From: Ralstonia sp. RRA
Lineage (GTDB): Bacteria; Pseudomonadota; Gammaproteobacteria; Burkholderiales; Burkholderiaceae
NCBI RefSeq assembly: GCF_037023145.1
Contig: NZ_CP146092.1
Coordinates: 682,001-746,000, forward strand
Length of the DNA stretch: 64,000 nucleotides
Direction of reading: 5' to 3'
The notes below the pieces were generated by a model. That model did no database searches. It was not told the origin of the DNA and saw only the letters and a list, made by a program, of their open reading frames with translations. Both the position numbers and the translations under genes were made by a program. This document shows, piece after piece, positions 7,995-16,155 of this stretch (its first letter is position 1; each line of letters begins with the position of its first letter).

Positions 7995-9152
7995 GTGCGG
8001 CGCGCTCTGCTAGTCGGTTGGAGTGTGTGTGTGATGGCTGTCGGCCTGGCCGGCTGCTTTGCGGTGCAGGTGCATCAGGACCCCGGTGGTGTGCCCGCTG
8101 CCGTGCAGCATGCAGACGCATCTGCCATGCAGTCTGAGATTCCCGCCAACCATACGCACCCGTTGCGCGCACGGCCGCTCGTGGCTGTGGTCGGGCATAA
8201 CGCCAATACGGAGTTGACCGATTTCGTGGTTCCCTACGGCGTGCTCAAGCGTGCTGATGTGGCGGATGTGATCGCCCTCGGCACACAGCCGGGGCCGATG
8301 CAGATGTTTCCCGCGTTTCGGTTGGAACCCGATTCCACCATCGACGCATTCGACGCGCGTTTTCCCGATGGCGCGGACTACGTGGTGGTGCCGGCCGTGC
8401 ATGAGGATGACGATCCGCGTTTGCTGGCCTGGGTGCGCCAGCAGTGGGCCAAGGGCGCGACGGTGATCGGCGTATGTGACGGTGCATGGGTGCTCGCGCG
8501 TGCCGGCCTGCTTGCGGGCCGCCGCGCGACTTCCCATTGGTATGCGCGGGATGCGCTTGCGAAGCAGTTTCCGCAGACGCAATGGGTGTCCGGCCGCCGT
8601 TACGTGGCCGATGGCCGTGTGGTGACGACGACGGGGGTGACCGCCTCAGTGCCCGTCACACTGGCGTTGATCCAGACGATTGGCGGGGCGGAGCGGGCCC
8701 GCGCGGTGGCGGATGCCATCGGCGCGCCGGGCTGGTCAGCCGAACACGCGAGCACGGGCTTCAGGCTGAGCCCTCGGCATCTGTACACGGCGGCCAGCAA
8801 CATGCTGTCGCTGTGGCGGCGCGAAACACTGGGTGCTGCCTTGCAACCCGGTGGTGATGATGTTGCCCTGGCGCTGGTGGCCGATGCACATGCCCGTACC
8901 TATTTCACGCGCGTGTTGGCAACGGCAGATGCCTCGGGCGGTGTGCGCATGGGCAGCGGCTTGGTGTTTCTTCCCGACCGGGTGGGGGCGGCAGCACAGG
9001 CGATACCGCCGCTATCCAGCACGCCGCAACCGCCACGCGCGGTGGTTGCGCTGGACATGGCACTTGACGACATCGCCCAGCGTCATGGTGATGACACCGC
9101 AGCGTTTGTTGCCCTGCAGATGGAGTATCCGATGCACCGGACTGCACATTGA
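7995..9152 (+). CDS. lipoprotein with a DJ-1/PfpI (GlxA N-terminal-like) domain
   Basis: The 385-residue protein starts at GTG 7995, eight bases after GGGAGGGG. It has a lipoprotein signal with lipobox LAG-Cys21. Residues about 60-250 form a DJ-1/PfpI domain like that of GlxA regulators, with elbow GVCDGAW (Cys161) and RRATSHW. There is no AraC HTH. The C-terminal about 130 residues are unassigned. It should be anchored in the cell envelope, which is unusual for a DJ-1 family domain. It is divergent from the second GlxA-type regulator across the shared operator. A sensor or envelope enzyme role is possible; no reaction is assigned. Confidence 0.75.
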   Translation: MRRALLVGWSVCVMAVGLAGCFAVQVHQDPGGVPAAVQHADASAMQSEIPANHTHPLRARPLVAVVGHNANTELTDFVVPYGVLKRADVADVIALGTQPGPMQMFPAFRLEPDSTIDAFDARFPDGADYVVVPAVHEDDDPRLLAWVRQQWAKGATVIGVCDGAWVLARAGLLAGRRATSHWYARDALAKQFPQTQWVSGRRYVADGRVVTTTGVTASVPVTLALIQTIGGAERARAVADAIGAPGWSAEHASTGFRLSPRHLYTAASNMLSLWRRETLGAALQPGGDDVALALVADAHARTYFTRVLATADASGGVRMGSGLVFLPDRVGAAAQAIPPLSSTPQPPRAVVALDMALDDIAQRHGDDTAAFVALQMEYPMHRTAH

Positions 9153-9662
9153 TCACGTCGCCGCCCACGCAACCAGCGTGGCAACCGTGTTCATATTGCG
9201 CGCCGTCCCCGTCTTGGCAGCAGGAATCTTCAACTTGGAATGCGCCATGCCGTCGCCGTAGTGCACGTAGATCTCACGTGCGCCCAGGGCGACTTCCTCC
9301 TCCTGCCGGCCGCTCAGGGTTGCCAACGTATCGGCGGGCGGCGGCACATCCAGAAAGATGGCGACCGTCCGATTGGATGCCTGGGTCTTGAACGGATTGC
9401 CCTCCAGCACCGCCGCCAATTCCGCACCCGTGCGCACGAGCACACCCACGGGCTTGCCGGCGTAATCCTCCAGGCAGCGCTCCAGCTTGGCCTTGACCGA
9501 CGCTTCCGATAGACGGCTCCGAAAGACCACATTGCCGCTTGCAATGTAGGTGCGCACGTTGGTCAGGCCGATCGATTCGCACATGGCGCGCAGTTCAGCC
9601 ATGGGCAGCTTGCCGGTGCCGCCAACATTCACGGCCCGCAGGAAGGCGACATAAGTCGTCAT
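9153..9662 (-). CDS. DUF1697 domain-containing protein
   Basis: The 169-residue protein begins TYVAFLRAVNVGG and contains YIASGNVVF, both hallmarks of DUF1697. This widespread family of soluble cytoplasmic proteins has no established biochemical role. The length is normal for the family. The ATG at 9662 has AGGAG upstream. Its stop codon directly abuts that of the lipoprotein gene (convergent, no gap). Confidence 0.85.
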   Translation of the reverse strand: MTTYVAFLRAVNVGGTGKLPMAELRAMCESIGLTNVRTYIASGNVVFRSRLSEASVKAKLERCLEDYAGKPVGVLVRTGAELAAVLEGNPFKTQASNRTVAIFLDVPPPADTLATLSGRQEEEVALGAREIYVHYGDGMAHSKLKIPAAKTGTARNMNTVATLVAWAAT

Positions 9663-9700
9663 GGGGGAGGTCTCTCCTGGTTCTGTCGGTCAACTTAGCG

Positions 9701-9750
9701 ACGCGAGGGCTCGCGTACATTTTGTTACTCGTGTGACGGGAATGTATAAC
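9701..9750 (+). promoter_or_regulatory. sigma70-like promoter with an upstream palindrome for the glycine-zipper gene
   Basis: TTGTTA (9722-9727) and TATAAC (9745-9750) are 17 bp apart and resemble -35 and -10 hexamers. Immediately upstream lies the palindrome ACGCGAG-GG-CTCGCGT (9701-9716). Transcription would run to the gene at 9867 with a leader of about 100 nt. Confidence 0.5.
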
Positions 9751-9866
9751 CCGCCACGCCGCCCGCCCGGTATTCTGCGCCGCGAATCGATTGACTCAGG
9801 AGCGGCCCGCCAACGGGGGTGTGGCGCATCCTGCATTTGAGCATGTGCAAACAAGGAGAACCCAGC

Positions 9867-10295
9867 ATGTGGAAGAAGATTGCCCCGACGTTGATTGTTG
9901 CCGCACTCGCCGGGCTGACGGCTTTGCCGGCAGCGGCCGATGATTTGCGCAACGCACTTGGTGGCGCACTGGGCGGCGCAGGTGGCGCAGCCGTGGGCGG
10001 CGCGATCGGCGGCCAGACGGGTTCGGTGATTGGCGGTGCGATTGGCGGCGGTGCCGGCGGCGCTTTGACGGCCAACGGCCGCGAGCGCAAGGGTGCGATT
10101 GTTGGTGGCGCCCTGGGCGGTGGCGTGGGCGCTGCTGCGGGTAACTCCATGGGCGGTCGCACGGGCGGCATCGTTGGCGCGGGCCTGGGTGGTGGTGCGG
10201 GTGCTGCGCTGGGCGGCAACGTGCAGCGCAACTCGTACTCCGACTACGACGATCGTGGCCACCGCCGCCACGGCAAGCATCACCATCACCATTGA
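9867..10295 (+). CDS. glycine-zipper exported protein with a His-rich tail
   Basis: The 142-residue protein has a signal peptide (residues 1 to about 24, ending LPAAADD). The mature part is almost entirely GxxxG glycine-zipper repeats such as GGAIGG, GGALGG and GGGAGG. Such repeats form membrane-associated helices in outer-membrane and envelope stress proteins (family knowledge). The tail is YSDYDDRG followed by a basic/His segment ending in five His. The start at 9867 follows AAGGAGAA. It is monocistronic, with its own promoter-like sequence. The function is not assigned; the His tail could bind metal. Confidence 0.75.
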   Translation: MWKKIAPTLIVAALAGLTALPAAADDLRNALGGALGGAGGAAVGGAIGGQTGSVIGGAIGGGAGGALTANGRERKGAIVGGALGGGVGAAAGNSMGGRTGGIVGAGLGGGAGAALGGNVQRNSYSDYDDRGHRRHGKHHHHH

Positions 10296-10305
10296 TGTGA
10301 TGTCC

Positions 10306-10370
10306 ACCCGGGGGTGCTTGCATTCCCGGGTATCCAGATTTCCTGCCTTCAATCAGCCGTTCTGGCTGAT
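10306..10370 (+). terminator. two consecutive hairpins after the glycine-zipper gene
   Basis: ACCCGGG (10306-10312) pairs with CCCGGGT (10325-10331), and ATCAGCC (10352-10358) pairs with GGCTGAT (10364-10370) over a 5-nt loop. Neither is followed by a T-run. They are weak or factor-dependent terminator candidates. Confidence 0.35.
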
Positions 10371-10470
10371 GGCACTCATTCCCAAGTCATATCTCTGACG
10401 CCGGGTCGCTGTTGACGCCTGCGCGGTCTACCATACCGTGGCAATCGATGCCGCCACGCAGGAGATCGCC

Positions 10471-11850
10471 ATGACGCAACGCTTCGACGCCATCATCATC
10501 GGTACCGGGCAAGCTGGCCCGGCGCTGGCCGCGCGGTTGTCCGGCGCGGGCATGCAGGTTGCCATCATCGAGCGCGGGCGGTTTGGTGGCACGTGTGTCA
10601 ACACCGGGTGCATTCCCACCAAGACACTGGTCGCCAGCGCATACGCCGCGCGTCTGGCGCAGCGGGCTGCCGAGTACGGCGTGATGATCGATGGGCCGGT
10701 CAATGTCGATATGGCACGCGTGAAGGCCCGCAAGGATGAGGTTTCCGGGCGCTCCAGCCACGGCGTGGAGCAGTGGGTCCGCGGCCTTGAGCACTGCACT
10801 GTCTTCCAGGGGCATGCTCGCTTTGAGAGCGTGCAAACCGTGCGTGTCGGCAACGATCTGCTGGAGGCCGAGCGCATCTTCATCAACGTTGGCGGGCGCG
10901 CGCTGGTTCCCCCGATGCCGGGGTTGGATCAGGTGCCCTACCTGACCAACGCCACCATGATGGACGTGGACTTCCTGCCCGAGCACCTGATCGTGATCGG
11001 TGGCAGCTACGTGGGGCTGGAGTTCGGCCAGATGTATCGGCGCTTCGGCGCGCGCGTGACGATCGTGGAGAAAGGCCCGCGCCTGATCGCCCGTGAAGAT
11101 GAAGACGTGTCGCAGGCGGTGCGCGAGATTCTGGAAGCCGAGGGCATCGACGTGCAGGTGGCCGCCAACTGCCTGAGCGTGCGTGGCGAAGCAGGCAACA
11201 TGGTGGTCGGGCTGGATTGCTCGGGCGGCGCGCGTGAAGTGTCGGGCTCGCATCTGCTGCTGGCAGTGGGGCGTGTACCCAATACCGATGATCTCGGCCT
11301 GGACAAGGCCGGCATTGAGACTGATGCGCGCGGGTATATCCGCGTCGATGAGCAACTGCGCACCAACGTCTCCGGCGTCTGGGCCCTGGGCGATTGCAAT
11401 GGGCGAGGCGCGTTCACGCATACGTCCTACAACGACTACGAGATCGTCGCGGCCAACTTGCTGGATGACGATCCGCGCAGGGTGTCGGACCGCATCCAGG
11501 CGTACGCCATGTACATCGACCCACCGCTCGGCCGCGTTGGCATGACGCTGACCGAGGCCAAGCAATCGGGCCGCAAGCTGCTGGTCGGCAACCGCCCCAT
11601 GACGCGCGTCGGGCGTGCGGTGGAGAAGGGTGAGAGCCAAGGCTTCATGCGGGTGGTGGTTGATGCGCAGAGCCACGAGATTCTTGGCGCGGCGATCCTG
11701 GGTGTGACCGGCGACGAGGTCGTGCATGCATTGCTCGACGTGATGTACGCCAAGGCGCCGTACACCACCATCAGCCGTGCCATGCACATCCACCCGACCG
11801 TGTCGGAACTGGTGCCGACGCTGCTGCAGGAGATGCAGCCGGTGGTGTAG
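10471..11850 (+). CDS. FAD-dependent pyridine nucleotide-disulfide oxidoreductase (mercuric reductase-like)
   Basis: The 459-residue class I flavoprotein disulfide reductase has an N-terminal FAD Rossmann motif (IIIGTGQAGPALA), the redox-active Cys-x4-Cys motif (GGTCVNTGCIPTK) and an NAD(P)H-binding fold around VIGGSYVGLEFGQ. A C-terminal dimerisation domain ends HIHPTVSELVP, containing the catalytic His-Pro. It lacks the N-terminal HMA domain and C-terminal Cys pair of true MerA, so mercury reduction is unlikely. The substrate is unknown. The ATG at 10471 has GGAG upstream; a GTG at 10438 is less likely. It is convergent with the SDR gene. Confidence 0.87.
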   Translation: MTQRFDAIIIGTGQAGPALAARLSGAGMQVAIIERGRFGGTCVNTGCIPTKTLVASAYAARLAQRAAEYGVMIDGPVNVDMARVKARKDEVSGRSSHGVEQWVRGLEHCTVFQGHARFESVQTVRVGNDLLEAERIFINVGGRALVPPMPGLDQVPYLTNATMMDVDFLPEHLIVIGGSYVGLEFGQMYRRFGARVTIVEKGPRLIAREDEDVSQAVREILEAEGIDVQVAANCLSVRGEAGNMVVGLDCSGGAREVSGSHLLLAVGRVPNTDDLGLDKAGIETDARGYIRVDEQLRTNVSGVWALGDCNGRGAFTHTSYNDYEIVAANLLDDDPRRVSDRIQAYAMYIDPPLGRVGMTLTEAKQSGRKLLVGNRPMTRVGRAVEKGESQGFMRVVVDAQSHEILGAAILGVTGDEVVHALLDVMYAKAPYTTISRAMHIHPTVSELVPTLLQEMQPVV

Positions 11851-11868
11851 CACCGGCCGCTGGCGGGC

Positions 11869-12579
11869 TCAATGCCCCGCGCTCTGACCGCCATCCACGT
11901 GCAGGATCTCGCCTGTCACAAAGGGGGCGGACTCCAGAAACTGCACAGCCTGCGCGATATCGCGCATCTCGCCCATGTGGCCAACCGGATGCAGCGCGCC
12001 AAGAAAGTCGTGCGTTTCCGGTGCATGCATTGGCGACTTGATGACGCCGGGCGACACCGCATTCACGCGGATACCGCGCTTCGCATATTCAACCGCCAGC
12101 GACTTCGTCGCCGCGTTCAAACCGCCCTTGGTGAGCGAGGCAAGTACCGACGGCACACCGCTGATGGCGTGGTCCGTCAGGGTGGTCGTGATGCTGATCA
12201 CGTGGCCACCGCCGTTCTTCTCCATCTCGGCAATGGCGAGCTGCGTGATGTGGAAGAAGCCGGTCAGGTTCACGCCAATGTTGGCTGCGTAGTCTTCCGC
12301 CGTATAGCTGGTGAAGGGCTTGGCCATGAAGATGCCAGCGTTGTTGACGAGCGTGTCGATGCGGCCGAACTTCGCCACACCCTCGGCAATCACGCAGCGC
12401 GCCGTTGCCGGGTCGGCAATGTCCCCGGCAACGGCCAGGATGCCGGCGTCGTCCACCGGCTTGATGCTGCGCGCCGTTGCCACCACGCGGTAGCCGCGTT
12501 CGCGGTACGACTTGACCAGTTCTGCGCCGATGCCTTGCGATGCGCCGGTGATGACGGCGACTTTTTGCGTTGCGCTCAT
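11869..12579 (-). CDS. SDR family oxidoreductase lacking the canonical catalytic tyrosine
   Basis: The 236-residue Rossmann protein has cofactor motif TGASQGIG, NNAGIF and a C-terminal HVDGGQSAGH, all typical of classical short-chain dehydrogenases. Where the YxxxK motif is expected, the sequence reads LASLTKGG, so an Ala takes the place of the Tyr while the Lys is kept. It may use another residue, or it may not be a standard dehydrogenase. The stop is 19 bp past the flavoprotein gene (convergent). It is divergent from the LysR regulator at 12776, which probably controls it. Confidence 0.85.
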   Translation of the reverse strand: MSATQKVAVITGASQGIGAELVKSYRERGYRVVATARSIKPVDDAGILAVAGDIADPATARCVIAEGVAKFGRIDTLVNNAGIFMAKPFTSYTAEDYAANIGVNLTGFFHITQLAIAEMEKNGGGHVISITTTLTDHAISGVPSVLASLTKGGLNAATKSLAVEYAKRGIRVNAVSPGVIKSPMHAPETHDFLGALHPVGHMGEMRDIAQAVQFLESAPFVTGEILHVDGGQSAGH

Positions 12580-12622
12580 TTCGAGACCTCATATTCAGTG
12601 GATTGGATGGCCGAGAAGCCGG

Positions 12623-12640
12623 TCGATCCGACGGGATCGA
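12623..12640. promoter_or_regulatory. inverted repeat in the SDR-LysR divergent promoter region
   Basis: TCGATCC-GACG-GGATCGA is a perfect 7-bp inverted repeat with a 4-base centre. It lies 44 bp upstream of the SDR start and 136 bp upstream of the LysR start. It is a candidate operator or promoter-proximal hairpin, on position and symmetry only. Confidence 0.3.
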
Positions 12641-12775
12641 TTGAGGTCCAATGTAGGCCGCACGCTTGTGCTGAAGAATGCCCATCGCGCACAAACACTT
12701 ATGCGCGGCGGGAACAAATGCGATGCATCACATCCCGCACTATGATGGGGCCTTTGCATTGATGCGATAGGCGCC

Positions 12776-13687
12776 ATGACGCGACAGTTCGATGATCTCC
12801 AGCTCGGCAGCATCGAGCTGTTCTGCCTGGCGGCAGAGCTTGGCAGTTTTACGGCCGCCGCAGTCGCTGCAGGCGTGACACCGCCGGCGGTCAGCCGCAC
12901 CGTGTTCCGGTTGGAGGAGCGATTGGGCGTGCGCCTGTTCGTGCGCACCACGCGGCAGATCCGGCTGACTGAAGAGGGCCGGATCTACTTCGAGCAGAGC
13001 CGCCGCGCATTGGCGCAATTGGTGGAAGCGGAACGGCAGATCAGCGGCCAGCGCGCAGCGCCCTCGGGCTTGCTGCGCATCAGTCTGCCGACGCCCTATG
13101 CGCACTATCGCGTGCTGCCCATCCTGCCCGCGTTCCGGGCGCAATACCCGGATGTCGAAGTCGACGTGCACATCAGCAACCACAATGTCGATTTTGCGGA
13201 CGACACGTATGACTTGTCCGTGCGCGGGCGCGCGCCGGATGACTCCAACCTCATCGCCCGCAAGCTGGAAGATGCCGAGATGGTGGTGGTGGCCGCGCCC
13301 GGCTATCTACGCCGCGCCGGCACGCCACGCAAGCTGGAAGACCTGCAGCAGCACGAGTGCATCCAGTTCGACGTACCCAGCAGCGGCCGCAAGTTGCCGT
13401 GGGTGTTCCAGGTGAACGGCGAAGAGACGGATCTGCTGACGTCGGGTACCTACGGCACGTCAGAAGACGCGCTCGGCGGCGCCACGCTGGCGCGCGCTGG
13501 GGCAGGCTTGTTTCAGACGTACCGCTTCGTGGTCGAGCAGGATTTGCGCGACGGCACGCTGGTGGAGGTGCTGCAGGACTACGGCGGCAGCACGCGGCCG
13601 TTCGTCCTGCTCTACCCGTCGGCCCGGCACGTGACGCGCCGGGTGCGGGTGTTCGTCGACTTCCTGGTGGAGAAGTGCTCCCCCTGA
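12776..13687 (+). CDS. LysR family transcriptional regulator
   Basis: The 303-residue protein has an N-terminal LysR winged helix (LFCLAAELGSFTAAAVAAGVTPPAVSRT, residues about 10-40). The effector-binding domain (about 90-295) is typical of the PBP2 CrgA-like subgroup, with residues such as DVHISNHNVDFADDTYDL. It is divergent from the SDR gene, the usual LysR target arrangement. The effector is unknown. It is convergent with the RidA-like gene, separated by only 19 bp. Confidence 0.9.
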   Translation: MTRQFDDLQLGSIELFCLAAELGSFTAAAVAAGVTPPAVSRTVFRLEERLGVRLFVRTTRQIRLTEEGRIYFEQSRRALAQLVEAERQISGQRAAPSGLLRISLPTPYAHYRVLPILPAFRAQYPDVEVDVHISNHNVDFADDTYDLSVRGRAPDDSNLIARKLEDAEMVVVAAPGYLRRAGTPRKLEDLQQHECIQFDVPSSGRKLPWVFQVNGEETDLLTSGTYGTSEDALGGATLARAGAGLFQTYRFVVEQDLRDGTLVEVLQDYGGSTRPFVLLYPSARHVTRRVRVFVDFLVEKCSP

Positions 13688-13706
13688 GAGTGCGGGGACA
13701 GGGCAA

Positions 13707-14171
13707 TCAGGCGGGTTTGATCTGTGCGATCACCAGCAGGATGACGGCAGCATTGGCCGGCTGCTGGAAGTGCGAGATCACCATGCGCGCATGCCCGGCC
13801 TTCTCGGCCAGCACATCCGCGAAGAAGTCCGACGCGCCATCCACCACCGCAGGCTGCTGCAGCCAGCCGGGTGCGCTGGTGACATGTCCCTCGACACGGA
13901 CAATGTGGTCCAGCCGCTCGAAGCCACCCAGATGCGCGTGGATCTGCGCGAGCACGTTGAGCGCGGCAAGTTCTGCGGCACGCTGGCCTTCATCCAGGGT
14001 CAGGTCCTTGCCGACCTGGCCTTGCCAGACCACCTTGCCGTTGGCCAGCGGCAACTGCCCTGACACGAACAGTAGATCGCCCGCCTGACTGACAGCGGTA
14101 TAGCTGCCCAGTGGCCGCGGGGGAGGAGGCAGCACGAGGCCGCGTGCGGCAAGGCGTTTTTCGATGGTCAT
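13707..14171 (-). CDS. RidA family protein
   Basis: The 154-residue RidA/YjgF-like protein has AVSQAGDLLFVSGQLPL near the N-terminus and IVRVEGHVTSAPGW in the middle. Family members hydrolyse reactive enamine/imine intermediates or act in catabolic pathways. This one is of the longer, divergent RidA group (UK114-like, often in operons with catabolic genes), so a housekeeping RidA role is less likely. The ATG at 14171 has CGGAG in front; the upstream in-frame start at 14189 does not. The Arg expected in archetypal RidA is not obvious, so activity is uncertain. Confidence 0.82.
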   Translation of the reverse strand: MTIEKRLAARGLVLPPPPRPLGSYTAVSQAGDLLFVSGQLPLANGKVVWQGQVGKDLTLDEGQRAAELAALNVLAQIHAHLGGFERLDHIVRVEGHVTSAPGWLQQPAVVDGASDFFADVLAEKAGHARMVISHFQQPANAAVILLVIAQIKPA

Positions 14172-14313
14172 GGCGGCTCCGGGTTTCAAGCGGTTGTGAG
14201 GATGGAACCGACTCTAGGCGCGGCCGCCGCCCGGATGAAGGTACGGGCCGGAACAGGACTCAATACATCAAGGAACAAATCCCCCGGCGGCCGCTTTAGG
14301 CGCGACGCATGCT

Positions 14314-15027
14314 TCACACCCCCAGGTGAATCGACGGAAGCACCGTACTCAACCGTGCCACCACCAGCGTGTCGACCTGGAAAAGCATCGCCACGGCGGT
14401 AACAACGACAGCAGCCCCAAACACTTGCTGCAGGCGCTGCGCATACCGCGACACCTTGCGGACCTGCGCGGTGACATAGCGGCCGCCATAGGCGATGACG
14501 AGCAATGGAATGGCGGCGCCCGCAGAGAACAGCGCCAGCAGCACCCCGGCGCGGCCCAGGTCCTGTGCCTTGGCCACCAGCGCCAGAATGGCGGCCAGCG
14601 TGGGGCCGGCACACGGTGTCCAGACCACGCCCAGCGTCATGCCCAGCACGAACCCGCCCGCCAGGCCCGTGCCTGTGCCAGATGTGATACCTGCGGCCAC
14701 CCCCGCAAAGCGATCGATGATGCCGCCCAGCGGTGCCACAAGCCGCTCGAACGCACTGGGCCACAGGCGGGCCAGCCCCGACAGCAGCAGGATCACGATC
14801 GCCACGGTGCGCACGGCGTCCTGCGCCCATGCCAGCGAGCTGGAGAGCGCGCCAAATGCCACGCCCAGCGCAGAAAACGCGAGCACGAAGCCCAATGCAA
14901 TCGCCACGGGGCGCAGCGCGCTGGACTCGTCGCTGGACGCACTCAGCACCATGGGCAGCACCGGCAGCACGCACGGTGATGCAATCGTCAATACGCCGGC
15001 CAGTGCGGCAAGAATGAGGTCAATCAT
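14314..15027 (-). CDS. CcdA-type thiol-disulfide transmembrane protein
   Basis: The 237-residue polytopic membrane protein has about six hydrophobic segments and the two conserved cysteines of the CcdA/DsbD transmembrane family: Cys19 in SPCVLP and Cys139 in TPCAGP. It would pass reducing equivalents from cytoplasmic thioredoxin across the inner membrane to periplasmic partners, for example in cytochrome c maturation. The ATG at 15027 has AGGAGACACCCG upstream; upstream in-frame Mets lie outside the family. No periplasmic thioredoxin-like partner is adjacent. It is on the same strand as the RidA gene, with a 142-bp gap. Confidence 0.87.
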   Translation of the reverse strand: MIDLILAALAGVLTIASPCVLPVLPMVLSASSDESSALRPVAIALGFVLAFSALGVAFGALSSSLAWAQDAVRTVAIVILLLSGLARLWPSAFERLVAPLGGIIDRFAGVAAGITSGTGTGLAGGFVLGMTLGVVWTPCAGPTLAAILALVAKAQDLGRAGVLLALFSAGAAIPLLVIAYGGRYVTAQVRKVSRYAQRLQQVFGAAVVVTAVAMLFQVDTLVVARLSTVLPSIHLGV

Positions 15028-15244
15028 CGGGTGTCTCCTGGTTGGTTGATCCGATGACTGCATTGAAGGCCCCGCACGTATCGCGGCTGTTTCTGCAGGC
15101 CTGCGCAAGTGCAATGTTTCTTGTTCAAGAGCCTGCCAGATACAGGGCGATACAAAAGGCCCCCACATGGCCCCCCAGCCGCCGCACAATGCATCCATCG
15201 CTTGCCGTCGGTGTTACGGTGCGACTGCTGAAAGGATGCCTGCC

Positions 15245-15418
15245 ATGAAGGATCTGCTGCTGCTTGCCGCCATGACGTTCGCTGCGTTGACCTGCGAGCT
15301 GGGCGGTGCGGGCGTGTGCCGCTGGGTGGCGCCCGGACCGGCCAGTACGTCTGACCGGCGCCGGCAGGCCACCCCCCTTCCTACGCCACTTTCCACCCCC
15401 ATCGAGCGCAAACCATGA
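15245..15418 (+). CDS. small hydrophobic-leader peptide overlapping the response regulator
   Basis: This 57-residue ORF starts at ATG 15245 with GAAAGGA about 10 bases upstream. It has an N-terminal hydrophobic segment (LLLLAAMTFAALTCELGGAG, signal or membrane anchor) and then a basic, Pro/Thr-rich tail. Its TGA overlaps the ATG of the response regulator gene (ATGA), which suggests translational coupling. No homologue is recognised. It could be a small membrane accessory of the two-component system, or a leader without protein function. Confidence 0.45.
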   Translation: MKDLLLLAAMTFAALTCELGGAGVCRWVAPGPASTSDRRRQATPLPTPLSTPIERKP

Positions 15419-16155
15419 GCCAGCCCGATCACATCCTCATCGTTGATGACGACCGCGAGATCCGCGAGCTGGTGGGCACCTACCTGGAGCGCAACGAAAT
15501 GCGCGTGACGCTGGCCGCCAATGGGCGCGAGATGCGCGCCGCGCTCGACAAGGGCTCGGTCGACCTCATCGTGCTCGACCTCATGCTGCCCGGTGAAGAC
15601 GGCCTGGCCCTGTGCCGCGACCTGCGTGCCGGCCCGCGCAAAAACCTGCCGATTCTCATGCTGACCGCCCGCAATGAAGAGGCCGACCGCATTCTCGGCC
15701 TGGAGATGGGCGCCGACGACTACCTCGTGAAGCCGTTTGCCGCGCGTGAACTGCTGGCCCGCGTGCGTTCCGTGCTGCGCCGCACGCGCATGTTGCCGCC
15801 CAACCTGCAGATCACCGAGGCGGCTACGCTGCTGGCCTTTGGCGACTGGCGGCTCGACACTACGGCGCGGCACCTGCTGAATGCCCAGGACGTGGTCGTT
15901 GCCCTGAGCGGTGCGGAATACAAGCTGCTGCGCGTATTTCTCGACCACCCGCAGCGCGTGCTCAACCGTGACCAACTGCTCAACCTCACGCAAGGCCGTG
16001 ACGCCGAGCTGTTCGAGCGCTCCATCGACCTGATGGTGAGCCGCCTGCGACAACGCCTGGGCGACGACGCGCGCGAGCCCAAGTACATCAAGACCGTGCG
16101 CAATGGCGGATACGTGTTCGCTTCGACGGTGGAGATTCGCGAGGAGCGCGCATGA
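15415..16155 (+). CDS. OmpR family response regulator
   Basis: The 246-residue protein has a receiver domain (residues 5 to about 120) with acidic pocket DDD near 11-13, phosphoacceptor Asp55 in LIVLDLMLPG and Lys in YLVKPF. An OmpR/PhoB winged helix follows (about 140-235, ending KYIKTVRNGGYVF). It is coupled by ATGA overlaps to both the small upstream ORF and the downstream sensor kinase (16152), forming a standard two-component operon. The stimulus is unknown. It resembles OmpR-type regulators adapted to envelope or osmotic stress. Confidence 0.93.
   Translation: MSQPDHILIVDDDREIRELVGTYLERNEMRVTLAANGREMRAALDKGSVDLIVLDLMLPGEDGLALCRDLRAGPRKNLPILMLTARNEEADRILGLEMGADDYLVKPFAARELLARVRSVLRRTRMLPPNLQITEAATLLAFGDWRLDTTARHLLNAQDVVVALSGAEYKLLRVFLDHPQRVLNRDQLLNLTQGRDAELFERSIDLMVSRLRQRLGDDAREPKYIKTVRNGGYVFASTVEIREERA

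Noticed and set aside
10278..10292. Five consecutive His codons that look like an engineered purification tag
   Set aside because: They extend a naturally His/Arg-rich tail of a chromosomal glycine-zipper protein; there is no vector sequence or linker.
10471..11850. Mercuric reductase merA
   Set aside because: It lacks the N-terminal HMA domain and the C-terminal Cys pair needed for Hg(II) delivery, and no mer genes are nearby.
10387..11853. 488-codon minus-strand frame opposite the flavin reductase
   Set aside because: The plus-strand protein has FAD, Cys-x4-Cys and dimer motifs; the antisense frame has no family features.
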